Of a stretch of 64,000 nucleotides of DNA, positions 8,444 through 17,054 are shown piece after piece. Both the position numbers and the translations under genes were made by a program. The notes beneath the pieces are model-generated. The model was not told where the DNA came from and ran no database searches. It saw only the letters and a program-made list of their open reading frames with translations. This DNA comes from DATKAS01 sp963733765 (GTDB lineage: Bacteria > Actinomycetota > Acidimicrobiia > Acidimicrobiales > DATKAS01): the NCBI GenBank assembly GCA_963733765.1, contig CAVTEI010000007.1, forward strand, positions 434,001 to 498,000. Direction: 5' to 3'. How positions within the stretch are numbered: the first letter of the stretch is position 1; the number at the start of each line of letters is the position of its first letter.

Positions 8444-9151
8444 TCAGCTGTCGAGGCGGAGGAGGCGGCGGTAGCCGATCACGCGGCCGACCGCGACGGC
8501 GCCGGTCTCGCGCACCATCTGCTTCACCTGCGCGCCGCCGCTGATCGGGCTCGTGCGGGTCGGCGACACGTGCGCGTTCAGGCCGAGCTCGTCGGCGATG
8601 CCCCCGATGCGAAGCGCGTGGAACGGATCGGAGACCAGGATCACCTCCGACAGCCCGCGCTCGCGCAGAATGCGCGCTGCGGCGGCGAGCGACTCCCACG
8701 AGTTCGTGCCCTGCACCTCACGCAGGATCTGCGCGTCGGGCACGCCGCGCTCCAACAGATAGTTCGCGGACGCGGTCGCCTCTGTGAAGCGATCACCCGG
8801 CCGCTTCCCACCTGTCACCACGATGATCGGAGCGAGCCCGTCTTCCCAGAGCTCGAAGGCATGGTCGAGCCGCGCTTCGAGCACCGGTGACGGACGGCCG
8901 TCGTACTGCGCCGCTCCCAACACCACGATCGCGTCGGATTGGGTCGCTCCGTCGTGACGGGACGCCATCCACACCTGCGCGAACGTGACCCCGACATAGA
9001 GCAGCAAGAACCCGCCGACCGCGACGAGGCCGATCGCGATTCCCCGCCCCCACCGCCGGCGCGGCGCGCGCACGACGGGCACCTCGACCGTATCGTCCGG
9101 CCGCTCGACGTCGAACGGCACCGGGCGCACCGGTGCGGTCGGCTCAGACAC
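8444..9151 (-). CDS. YdcF/SanA-like DUF218 membrane protein
   Basis: A 235-residue protein. A cytoplasmic N-terminus rich in Pro and Arg is followed by one transmembrane segment near residues 38-60 (GIAIGLVAVGGFLLLYVGVT) and a DUF218 domain. The domain shows DAIVVLGAAQYDGRPSPVLEARLDHA, IVVTGGKRPGD, NSWESLAAAARIL and ILVSDPFHALR. Family members (YdcF, SanA) are linked to envelope maintenance and nucleotide binding; the exact reaction is not known. Its start overlaps the gltX stop by 8 bp, so it is co-transcribed with the synthetase, an arrangement with no obvious functional reason. Confidence 0.85.
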   Translation of the reverse strand: MSEPTAPVRPVPFDVERPDDTVEVPVVRAPRRRWGRGIAIGLVAVGGFLLLYVGVTFAQVWMASRHDGATQSDAIVVLGAAQYDGRPSPVLEARLDHAFELWEDGLAPIIVVTGGKRPGDRFTEATASANYLLERGVPDAQILREVQGTNSWESLAAAARILRERGLSEVILVSDPFHALRIGGIADELGLNAHVSPTRTSPISGGAQVKQMVRETGAVAVGRVIGYRRLLRLDS

Positions 9152-10548
9152 GCGCCCGCGCGGCCCGGAGCCGGGCCAGTGTGCGCTCGCGGCCGAGCAC
9201 CACGAGCGACTCGAACAACGGTGGACCGACGGTGCGACCCGTCGTGGCGACGCGCACGGGCGCTTGCGCCTTGCCGAGCTTCAGCCCGACGCCCTCCCCC
9301 ACCATCTCGAGCGCCGCCTTGAGCGTGTCGGCATCCCACGGGGCATCGGCGTACGCCTTGATCGCGCCGTCGAGCATGACCGGCGCCGTGTCGGTGTTCA
9401 TCACCTTGTCCCACGACGCGGGGTCGATCGCGGGTTCCTCCAGGAAGATGAAATCCACCATCGCGGGAACTTCGATGAGCCGGGTGACACGGGTCTGCAC
9501 GAGGGGCGCCATCGCCTCGAAGGCCCCTCGATCGAACTGCTCGGGAGGCCACGACGCGTGGGGTGCGACGAGCCAGGGCTGGCTCCGCTCCACGAACTCA
9601 TCCACCGACATCGCTCGGATGTACTCACCGTTGAATGCCTCGAGCTTCTTGACGTCGAAGTACGCCGGGGAGGAGTGCACGTCCTCCAGGCGCCACAGCC
9701 GGGCGAGCTCGTCGAAGGGCATGATCTCCTGGTCTCCGGGCGGCGCCCACCCCAGCAGCATCAGGAAGTTCTGCATCGTCTCGGGCAAGTACCCCTCGTC
9801 GCGATACAGCTCGAGCGCGACGGGGTCGCGACGCTTCGACAGCTTCTGCCGCTTCTCGTTGACGAGCAGCGGCACGTGCGCGAACACGGGCAGCTCGCCG
9901 CCGTCGAGCGCGCCCCAGAGCAAGGTCGCCTTCGGGGTGTTGGGCAGGTGCTCCTCGGCCCGGATGACATGGCTGATCCCCATGTCGATGTCGTCGACGA
10001 CGTTCGCCAAGAGGAACATCGCCCTGCCGTTGCCCCGCACGAGGACGAAGTCCTCGATGAGCGCGTTCTCGAACTCGGGCTCGCCCCGAATCAGGTCGAC
10101 GACGGTCGTCGCCCCCTCGCGTGGCGTGCGAAAGCGCAGCGCCCGGCCCTCGCCGGGACCGAGACCCCGGTCGCGACAGAACCCGTCGTATCCGGGCCGA
10201 GCTGCACCCTTCGTCCGGGCGTCCACGACCTCACGCGTGCAGTCGCAGTAGTACGCGTTGCCGCCGGTGAAGAGGCGCGTGGCCGCCGCGCTCGTACAGG
10301 TGCGTGCGCTGGCTCTGGAAGTACGGACCCTCGTCCCAGTCAACGCCGATCCAGCGCAGCGCGCTCTGGATGCCGTCGATCCACTCGTCGCGGTTGCGCT
10401 CGGTGTCGGTGTCCTCGATGCGCAGCACGAACGTGCCGCCGTGCTGACGCGCGTAGATCCAGTTGTACAGAGCGGTCTTGGCTCCGCCGACGTGGAAGTA
10501 ACCCGTCGGAGACGGCGCAAACCGCACGCGCGGGGCGCTCGGGGTCAC
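9144..10548 (-). CDS. gltX: Glutamyl-tRNA synthetase (frameshift near 10275)
   Basis: Class I aminoacyl-tRNA synthetase of about 468 residues. The N-terminus has VRFAPSPTGYFHVGGAKTALYNW, with HVGG as the HIGH motif, then RIEDTDTERN. A frame break near 10275 separates this from GGNAYYCDCTREVVDARTKG. The KMSKS loop appears as QKLSKRRDPV. It attaches Glu to tRNA-Glu and, if no GlnRS exists, to tRNA-Gln for GatCAB to amidate; both tRNAs and gatCAB are nearby. GTG 10548 is placed 6 nt after a TAGCCT box. Because the gene is essential and both halves are conserved, the frame break is almost certainly a sequence error. Confidence 0.93.
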
Positions 10549-10554
10549 GTCCCG

Positions 10555-10560
10555 AGGCTA
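10555..10560 (-). promoter_or_regulatory. Leaderless -10-like TAGCCT before gltX
   Basis: The hexamer ends 6 nt before GTG 10548; no Shine-Dalgarno. Confidence 0.55.
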
Positions 10561-10618
10561 CTGGCACCCGCCGAGACCCCTTGGGGCGCCACCGTGGATT
10601 CGTGGCAAAGTTCCTCGC

Positions 10619-11021
10619 ATGGCAGCAAAGAAGAGCCCCTCGAAAGGCGAGTCTCCGTCTCGAGCTGATCGACGCGAGGATCAAGGAGCTCGGCGACTGG
10701 CGGGGCAAGACGCTCGCTCGGATACGCACCTTGATCAAGCAAGCAGACCCTGACGTCGTCGAGGAGTGGAAGTGGCGAGGCGTCCCGACGTGGTACCACG
10801 ACGGCATCATCTGCACCGGCGAGACCTACAAGGACAAGGTGAAGATCACCTTCGCCAAGGGCGCCTCACTGGAGGACCCGTCGGGCCTGTTCAACTCGAG
10901 TCTCGATGGCAACGTCAGGCGCGCCATCGACATCTCCGAGGGCGAGAAGCTCGACGAGAAGGCGCTGAAGGCCCTCGTCCGCGCCGCCATTGCGCTGAAC
11001 GAATCCAAAGCGCGCCGCTAG
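10619..11021 (+). CDS. DUF1801 domain protein (probable frameshift near 10660)
   Basis: A small protein of about 135 residues. The conserved part reads ELIDARIKELGDWRGKTLA, EEWKWRGVPTWYHDGIICTG, TYKDKVKITFAKGASLEDP and RRAIDISEGEKLDEKAL, all typical of the DUF1801/YdhG-like fold of unknown function. The natural N-terminus is probably MAAKKSPSKGESPS from ATG 10619, in a different frame from the rest. The alternative is an uninterrupted reading from GTG 10602 whose N-terminus (AKFLAWQQRRAPRKAS) looks unlike the family. It is a single gene between divergent gltX and a hydrolase. Confidence 0.75.
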
Positions 11022-11051
11022 CGCCACCTGACCGATCTCCTCGAGCATGGA

Positions 11052-11057
11052 TAGCGT
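11052..11057 (+). promoter_or_regulatory. Leaderless -10-like TAGCGT before the hydrolase
   Basis: The hexamer ends 6 nt before ATG 11064. Confidence 0.6.
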
Positions 11058-11063
11058 GCGGAG

Positions 11064-11798
11064 ATGCCTGCCGTCCTCGTTCACGGAGTTCCGGAAACCC
11101 CTGCCCTCTGGGATGGCGTCAGAAGCCATCTCTCACGCAAAGACATCATCACGCCCGCCCTTCCCGGCTTCACCGGTGACCGTCCCGATGGCTGGGGCGC
11201 GACGATGGACGACTACGCCGCCTGGCTCATCGCCGAGCTCGAGGCCGTCGGCGAGCCGGTCGACCTCGTCGGGCACGACTGGGGCGGCGGCTTCACCGTG
11301 CGCCTCGTGAGCCTGCGTCCCGATCTCGTGCGCTCGTGGGTGAGCGATGCCGCCGGGCTCGGCGATGTCGACTTCGAATGGCACGACTTCGCCAAGATCT
11401 GGCAGACGCCCGGCGAGGGCGAGGCGTTCTGGGAGGGGATGCTCGCGGTGAGCCCGACCGACCGCTCCGGTGCGCTCACTGCGTCCGGTGTGCCCGAGGC
11501 GGAGGCGATCAAGGCCGCCGAGGCGATCACGCCGGCGATGGCGGCGTGCATCCTCGACCTCTACCGCTCCGCAACAAAGGTGAACGAGGCCTGGGGCCCG
11601 GAGTTCGTCGACATCCCGAAGCCGGGGATGGTGATCGTCCCGAGCGACGACGCGTTCCTCAACGCCGATGGCGCTCGCCGCTCGGCCAAGCGGGCCGGCG
11701 CGCGGATCGAGGAGCTAGATGGGGTCGGTCATTGGTGGATGCTCCAGGACCCGGCTCGCGGGGCCCGCGTCCTCGAGCAGTTCTGGTCCAGCGTCTGA
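11064..11798 (+). CDS. Alpha/beta hydrolase, haloalkane-dehalogenase/epoxide-hydrolase-like
   Basis: A 244-residue hydrolase. Oxyanion-hole motif LVHGVPETPALWDG, nucleophile elbow VGHDWGGGF with Asp as nucleophile (residue ~74), and C-terminal His in LDGVGHWWMLQ. An Asp nucleophile points to dehalogenases or epoxide hydrolases rather than Ser esterases; the specific substrate cannot be told. ATG 11064 lies 6 nt after a TAGCGT box, fitting leaderless expression. Its last 84 bp overlap the 3' end of the convergent MFS gene; both reading frames look genuine there. Confidence 0.88.
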   Translation: MPAVLVHGVPETPALWDGVRSHLSRKDIITPALPGFTGDRPDGWGATMDDYAAWLIAELEAVGEPVDLVGHDWGGGFTVRLVSLRPDLVRSWVSDAAGLGDVDFEWHDFAKIWQTPGEGEAFWEGMLAVSPTDRSGALTASGVPEAEAIKAAEAITPAMAACILDLYRSATKVNEAWGPEFVDIPKPGMVIVPSDDAFLNADGARRSAKRAGARIEELDGVGHWWMLQDPARGARVLEQFWSSV

Positions 11799-13025
11799 GC
11801 CGGGGGCGGCGCGCTCTGGCGCATCACGACCCGCCGCAACGACTAGCGCAACCGCGGGTGCCTGGATCGCGGCGCCGGTGAGCAACGCGGCTTTGAGCGA
11901 AACGATCGTGCCGATCGCGCCGATCGCCGGCCCACCGACGACCTGACCGATCGCGTCGGCCTGGCCCATCGCTGACAGCGCCGTCGCCCGCACCTCCGGC
12001 TCGATGAGCGGGATGACCCACGCGCCGTAGAACGGCCGCTGCAGCGACCGCGCCCGTTCGTACAGGAGAAAACCGATCGTCGCGACCGCGAACCCGCCGG
12101 CGAGACCGAAGATCGCGAGACCGACCACTTGCACCGCCATCAGCGCCGCGACGACCCGGGTGAGCGTTGCCTCGCTGGTGATCTCCTTCACGCGGCGGCG
12201 TGCGACAGTCGACAGCAGCACGCCGAGGATCAACGACACGACGTTCAAGATCCCGAACCACGTGAGGTCCGACCAACCGCCGAACGAAGGGAAGTGCACC
12301 TCCTTCAGGTACTTCGCCTCCCACAAGCGGTCGAACGGCTCGCTGGCCGCGCCAGCGAGCATCGCCGCGAACATCAGGAGCACGAGTGTGCGACTGCGGC
12401 GGATCGCGCCGAAGCCGTCTCGCGCGGTCGTCTTGAGCGCAGTCCAGGTCTCCCGTTCGCTCGGCGGAACGCGCGTGAACCCGGTCTCAGGCATCACGAA
12501 GATCAGCCACACACCGAGCGCGATCTGCAGCACCCCGCCGACAACGATGGGCACCCACAGCTCGATGTGCCCGAGCGAGATCGAGATGACGATGCCGGCG
12601 AGGGCGGCGAGCTGCCCGAGCTGCTGGGCCCGCAGAAACGTGCCCGTGAGCTTGTCCTCGCCGATCTCGCCCGCGAGCCATGCCTCCGTCGCACCACTCG
12701 TGAACGTGTACGTGATGCCCCACAGGATCTGCGCCGCCATGATCGTGCCGACGTGGGGATATGCCCCCTCGAGCAGGAACGCGAAGCCCATCCCGATGTT
12801 GCCGATGATCACCGAAAGCCGGCGGCTGTAGACATCGGCGACGATGCCAGTAGGGATCTCGAAGATGAAGACCGCCGCCTCCATCAACGTGCCGATGACC
12901 ACGAGCTCGAACGGGTTGAAGCCCGCGGACTCGATGCGATACAGCGCGGTGATCGTGAAGACGACCGTGGCGAGGAGCGCGCCACCGGCCGAGATCACGA
13001 GATAGACGGACCGCGCGCTACGCAC
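11715..13025 (-). CDS. MFS transporter
   Basis: A 436-residue major facilitator with about 12 hydrophobic segments. The first (YLVISAGGALLATVVFTITAL) follows a short basic N-terminus. The motif-A-like loop between helices 2 and 3 reads EIPTGIVADVYSRRLSV, and ATALSAMGQADAIGQVVGGP occurs near helix 10. The C-terminal 50 residues are soluble, acidic and Pro-rich, and overlap the convergent hydrolase by 84 bp. The substrate is unknown. The GTG at 13025 is 44 bp from the ferredoxin gene, which lies upstream on the same strand. Confidence 0.88.
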   Translation of the reverse strand: MRSARSVYLVISAGGALLATVVFTITALYRIESAGFNPFELVVIGTLMEAAVFIFEIPTGIVADVYSRRLSVIIGNIGMGFAFLLEGAYPHVGTIMAAQILWGITYTFTSGATEAWLAGEIGEDKLTGTFLRAQQLGQLAALAGIVISISLGHIELWVPIVVGGVLQIALGVWLIFVMPETGFTRVPPSERETWTALKTTARDGFGAIRRSRTLVLLMFAAMLAGAASEPFDRLWEAKYLKEVHFPSFGGWSDLTWFGILNVVSLILGVLLSTVARRRVKEITSEATLTRVVAALMAVQVVGLAIFGLAGGFAVATIGFLLYERARSLQRPFYGAWVIPLIEPEVRATALSAMGQADAIGQVVGGPAIGAIGTIVSLKAALLTGAAIQAPAVALVVAAGRDAPERAAPGSDAGPELLEDAGPASRVLEHPPMTDPI

Positions 13026-13068
13026 GGGCGACGAGCCTCACACGCTGGCACCCCAAGACGGGGCTATT

Positions 13069-13305
13069 TCAGTCGAGCTCGATGAAGATGCACTCGCCGG
13101 GACAGTCGAGGGCGGCGTGGACGACGGAACGCTCGTTGCGAATGTCGACGAGGGCCAGGCTGCCGCCGCTGCCGGGGTCGTTGCCGACCCATTCACCCTG
13201 GCGGACGTACGCAATGCCGTCCTCGAGCTGCACGAACACATCGGGACAGTGGTCGAGGCACAGACCGTCGCCGGTGCAGAGGTCCTGGTCGATCCACACC
13301 CGCAC
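13069..13305 (-). CDS. Small ferredoxin with CxxDxxC cluster motif
   Basis: A 78-residue ferredoxin beginning MRVWIDQDLCTGDGLCLDHC. Ligands C10, C16 and C20 plus a distal Cys in LDCPGECIFIELD form a monocluster site, with Asp13 at the position of the second cysteine. In actinobacteria such proteins are usually [3Fe-4S] ferredoxins donating electrons to cytochromes P450 or other oxygenases. Asp at this exact place also occurs in the Pyrococcus furiosus [4Fe-4S] ferredoxin, where it ligates iron. No P450 gene is adjacent. GTG 13305 follows a TAGCCT box by 7 nt; the box's TAG is the stop of the upstream ABC gene. Confidence 0.9.
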   Translation of the reverse strand: MRVWIDQDLCTGDGLCLDHCPDVFVQLEDGIAYVRQGEWVGNDPGSGGSLALVDIRNERSVVHAALDCPGECIFIELD

Positions 13306-13312
13306 GGTCGGC

Positions 13313-13318
13313 AGGCTA
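13313..13318 (-). promoter_or_regulatory. Leaderless -10-like TAGCCT before ferredoxin, overlapping ABC stop codon
   Basis: The hexamer ends 7 nt before GTG 13305. Its first three bases (13316-13318) are the TAG stop of the ABC transporter gene. Confidence 0.55.
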
Positions 13319-15112
13319 TCCCGGCGCGGAGCCGGCCCAGCTTCCGTAGAGGTCGGCGTAGCGCCCGCCGAGCGCGAGCAGCTCGTCGTGCGAGCCCAGC
13401 TCGACGAGCGCGTGTTGGTCGACGACCCCCACGCGGTCAGCGCGCTCCGCGGTGGACAATCGATGGGCGATCACCACAACCGTCCGTCCGGCCATGAGGC
13501 GGTCCATCGCCCGCTCGACCATCGCCTCCGTGCCCGGATCGAGGCTCGACGTCGCCTCGTCGAGAACCAGCACCGCGGGATCGGCGAGCGCGGCCCGGGC
13601 GAGCGAGACGAGCTGACGTTCCCCGGCGGAGAGGCGGCTGCCCCGCTCGCGCACCTCGGTGTCGAAGCCCTCGGGAAGCAGGCCGAACCGCTCGTCAGCT
13701 CCCACGACCGCGAGTGCGGCGTCGACGTCGGCATCGGACGCGCCGGCCCGTGCGATGCGGACGTTCTCACGAATCGTCCCGCTGAACAGAAACCCTTCCT
13801 GCGGCACGACGACGATGCGATCGCGGAGCGAGGCCAGGGTCGCGTCACGGAGATCGACCCCGCCGAACGAGATCGTCCCGAGCTGCGGGTCGTACATCCG
13901 GGCGACGAGCTTCGCGAGCGTCGACTTTCCCGCGCCGGTCGGCCCGACCAGTGCGAGCCGCTCCCCTGGTGCGATCGTGATATCCACCTCTCGCAGGACC
14001 CATCCGTCGTCCACAGGCTCGCCCGCGCCGTAGGTGAACGACACGTCGGACACGTGGACCTCGCCACGGGGCGGCAAGTCGACGGCTCCCCTGCGCTCGC
14101 CGACCTGGGGCTTCGTGTCGAGCAGACCGAACAGCTTGTTGAGCGACGCTCCCGACGCCTGCACGGTGTTGAACAGCTGGCTCAGCTGCTGCACGGGCTC
14201 GAACAGGTTGGTGAGAAGCAACACGAATGCCACGACTGTGCCGAGCGACACCTCGCCCTGATGTACCAACCAACCGCCGATGCCGACGACGGCGGCCGTG
14301 GTGGCGACACCGGCAAACTCGACGAGCGGCAGGTACCAGACCGAGATGCGGACGGAATCCATGTGTGCGTCGTAGAGCGATTGATTGCTCTCGGCGAAGC
14401 GCTCACCGACAGCCTGCTCGCGAGCGAACGCTTGGATGACCCGGACGCCCGTGATGCCCTCTTGCAGCGTCGACAGGTTGTGGCCGATGCGGTCTCGGAT
14501 GGTGAGGTACGCCTTGTTCGAGTCGCGCTGGAACTTCACCGACGCCACCACGACGATCGGGACAGCCACCATGCACACCAGGGTGAGCTGCCACGAGAGC
14601 GCAAGCAGCAGCCCGAACGTGAGCACGAGCAGCAACCCGTTCGAGACGAACTGGAGCAGGCCGAACTGGACGAGCTCGGCCATCGAGTCGATGTCGGACG
14701 TCATACGCGACACGAGCACGCCCGCCTTCTCCTTCTCGAAGAAGCCGAGCGACAACGACTGCAGGTGATCGAACACGCGCACCCGCAGGTCGCGCAGGAA
14801 GCCTTCACCGATGCGACCGATCGACATGATCTGGAGCCGGGCCACGACGTAGGCGACGACGGCTACGGCGAGGTAGGCGACGATCGCCGTGTTGAGCGGG
14901 CCGACTTCGCCCTCCGACAACCCGTTGTCGATCGCGTACCGCACAATGAGTGGTCCAGCCACGACGGTAACCGTCCACACCACAACGAGCAGACCGGCGA
15001 TGATCACGGGCCCCTTGTACGGGCGGAGCATGTGGCCCACTCGAGTCAGCAGACGGCGCGTCTCGTCACGATCGAGACGGTCTTCCTCCGAGACGGCACC
15101 TCCACCCCACAT
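13316..15112 (-). CDS. ABC exporter half-transporter, second subunit
   Basis: A 598-residue half-transporter starting MWGGGAVSEEDRLDRDETRR. Six-helix type I exporter domain (residues ~40-320, e.g. GPVIIAGLLVVVWTVTVVAG), then a nucleotide-binding domain with Walker A LVGPTGAGKSTLAK, Q-loop VVPQEGFLFSG, signature RLSAGERQLVSLARA, Walker B VLVLDEATSSLD and H-loop VIAHRLSTAERAD. It starts 1 nt after the stop of the partner ABC gene, so the two form a heterodimer of the kind exporting drugs, lipids or peptides. The substrate is unknown. The signature has SAGER instead of SGGQ, a normal variation in one half of heterodimers. Confidence 0.92.
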   Translation of the reverse strand: MWGGGAVSEEDRLDRDETRRLLTRVGHMLRPYKGPVIIAGLLVVVWTVTVVAGPLIVRYAIDNGLSEGEVGPLNTAIVAYLAVAVVAYVVARLQIMSIGRIGEGFLRDLRVRVFDHLQSLSLGFFEKEKAGVLVSRMTSDIDSMAELVQFGLLQFVSNGLLLVLTFGLLLALSWQLTLVCMVAVPIVVVASVKFQRDSNKAYLTIRDRIGHNLSTLQEGITGVRVIQAFAREQAVGERFAESNQSLYDAHMDSVRISVWYLPLVEFAGVATTAAVVGIGGWLVHQGEVSLGTVVAFVLLLTNLFEPVQQLSQLFNTVQASGASLNKLFGLLDTKPQVGERRGAVDLPPRGEVHVSDVSFTYGAGEPVDDGWVLREVDITIAPGERLALVGPTGAGKSTLAKLVARMYDPQLGTISFGGVDLRDATLASLRDRIVVVPQEGFLFSGTIRENVRIARAGASDADVDAALAVVGADERFGLLPEGFDTEVRERGSRLSAGERQLVSLARAALADPAVLVLDEATSSLDPGTEAMVERAMDRLMAGRTVVVIAHRLSTAERADRVGVVDQHALVELGSHDELLALGGRYADLYGSWAGSAPG

Positions 15113-15113
15113 G

Positions 15114-16933
15114 TCAGGCGCCTCCGACGGCGGTTGCCCAGCGCTCGTCCTCGCCCGCGGCCAGCACCGCCCGGTAGCGCTCGCTCTCGCCGAGCAGCGC
15201 GTCATGGGTGCCCTCGGCGACGACCCGCCCCCGATCGAGCAAGACAACCCGATCGGCGAGCGCCACGGTGGCTGGACGATGCGCGATGACGATCGTGGTC
15301 CGTCCTCGCATCACTTCCGCCAACGCGTCCCGGATCTCGTGCTCCTTCGTGGGGTCGACGGCACTCGTGGCGTCGTCGAGGATGAGCACGCGGGGGTCGG
15401 CAAGAATCGCTCGCGCGATGGCGATGCGTTGCCGCTGACCTCCCGAGAGCGAGAACCCGCGCTCCCCGATGAGCGACTCGTAGCCGTAGGGCAGGTCGGT
15501 GACGAACTCGTGCGCGCCGGCGAGCCGGGCGGCCCGCTCGACCGCCGCGTCCGGCGCGTCAGGATCCGCGAACACGATGTTGGCGCGCACCGTGTCGTTG
15601 AACAGGAACGTGTCCTCGAAGACGATGCCTACCGCGCGTCGCAAGTCGTGAACCCGGAGGTCGCGCACGTCGACGCCGTCGATGCAGACGCGCCCCGAGT
15701 CGACGTCGTAGAAGCGCGGGATCAGGCGGGCAACCGTCGTTTTGCCGGAGCCGGTCGCGCCAACGAGCGCCACCGAGGCGCCGGGCTCGACCACCAGGTC
15801 GAGGTCGTCAAGTACCGATCCGCCTCCGGCCGCGTAGCCGAATGACACTGATTCGAACCGCACCTCACCGAGCGCGCCGGCTCGCGCTTGTGCGGTCGGC
15901 AGCCTGCGCGGCTGCGGGTGGTCCACGATCTGCGGATCGGTGCCGAGCACCTCGGCGACGCGTCCCGCCGCAGCGGCGGCGCGTTGGCCCTGCGCGACGA
16001 TTTGGCCGGTCATCCGCAACGGCCAGATGAGCAGCGCCACGTACGCGTTGAACGCGACGAGCTGTCCGACTGTGAGCTCGCCGTCGATCACGAGGTGGCC
16101 TCCGTAGGCGAGCACGGCCAGCAGCCCAAGGTTCGGCAAGAGGTCCATGACGGGCATGTAGCGGGCCCGTACGCGCGTGGCGTCGATCGACCGTTCGTAG
16201 ACGTCTCCAGCCTCGAGCGCGGAGGCGCTGCGCCTGCACGCCCTCGCTGCCGAAGCCCTTCACGACGCGGATGCCCGACACCGTCTCCTCGACGACGGTC
16301 GCAAGCTCGGCGGACTCGGCCTGGATCGCCATCACTGATGGGAAGAGCCGCCCCGAGAATCGGCGGGCGAGCACGTTCACGAGCGGAAGGGGACCGAGGG
16401 CCAGCAATGCCAGCAACGGGTTGATGCTGAACATGATCACGCTGGCCGCGAGCACGGTTGCCGCGTTGGAGACGGTGATCGGGATCATCACCACGAACGC
16501 CTGGACCTGCTGCAGGTCGGTGTTCGCCCGACTCATCAGCTGTCCGGTCTGCACGTCGTCGTGGAACGCGAAGTGCAGCCGTTGCAAGTGGGCGAAGATC
16601 CGGTCGCGGAGCGCCGCCTCGCACCAGCGGGCCTCGCGGAACGGCGAACCAGCGCCGCAGCCCGCTGCAGATGCTCGACAGCACGCCGGCGAGAAGGATC
16701 GCGAGCGACCAGCGCAGGAGGGCGCCCTCCGTGTCGGCCTCGATGCCTCGATCGATCGCCAGCGCCACGAGGGCTGGCACTGCCACCTTGCTGATCGTGG
16801 CCGTGAGCCCGGCCACCACGCCTACGGTCAGACCCCGCCGTTGCCGCCGAAGCTGGGTGCCTATGAGGTGCCAGCCCGCCCGGCTGGCCGGGATGGCCTT
16901 CGGCGGGATGTCTTTCGGCGATCTGCGTTCCAC
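15114..16933 (-). CDS. ABC exporter half-transporter, first subunit (frameshifts near 16625 and 16225)
   Basis: A half-transporter of about 605 residues. After GTG 16933 comes ERRSPKDIPPKAIPASRAGW and a first helix region LTVGVVAGLTATISKVAVPALV. A frame change near 16625 continues LHFAFHDDVQTGQLMSRANTD, and a second near 16225 leads to MPVMDLLPNLGLLAVLAYGG. The nucleotide-binding domain has Walker A LVGATGSGKTTVAR, signature FSLSGGQRQRIAIARA, Walker B VLILDDATSAVD and H-loop VIAHRPATVALAD. Walker B ends in Asp (DDATSAVD) where the catalytic Glu usually sits, so this is likely the degenerate ATP site of the heterodimer. A perfect TTGACC/GGTCAA palindrome lies 27 bp upstream. Confidence 0.88.
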
Positions 16934-16959
16934 AGCGTTTCCGCACGTCCCAACGACTC

Positions 16960-16975
16960 TTGACCGGCGGGTCAA
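16960..16975. promoter_or_regulatory. Perfect TTGACC-GGCG-GGTCAA palindrome between divergent ABC and SMC-like genes
   Basis: 6-bp perfect arms with a 4-bp centre in the 121-bp divergent gap. A near-identical site (TTGACC-CGCC-GGTCAG) lies before the TetR gene at 25514-25529. The size and symmetry suit a TetR-type dimer. A minus-strand TAAGTT next to it (16974-16979) could be the ABC promoter. Confidence 0.5.
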
Positions 16976-17054
16976 CTTAGTGCCCAACGAGGCGCTACAG
17001 CGAGCGGTTTGCCGTGCCGATGCTGCATGGGAGAACGATCTTCGAAGGTGGGCT

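Noticed and set aside
10231..10548. Separate short gene encoding only the N-terminus of GltX, or programmed frameshift
   Set aside because: Both halves align to one GltX in succession and no slippery sequence was evident; an indel error is simpler.
9264..11021. One long plus-strand gene of 585 codons ending in the DUF1801 protein
   Set aside because: The first ~440 codons are the antisense of gltX; only the end belongs to the DUF1801 gene.
13082..15289. A 735-codon open frame opposite the second ABC transporter
   Set aside because: Antisense shadow in high-GC DNA. Composition is Arg/His/Asp-rich without motifs, while the minus-strand frame carries complete ABC motifs.
16960..16975. TTGACC as a -35 promoter element
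   Set aside because: No fitting -10 hexamer at 16-18 bp on either strand; the perfect symmetry fits an operator better.
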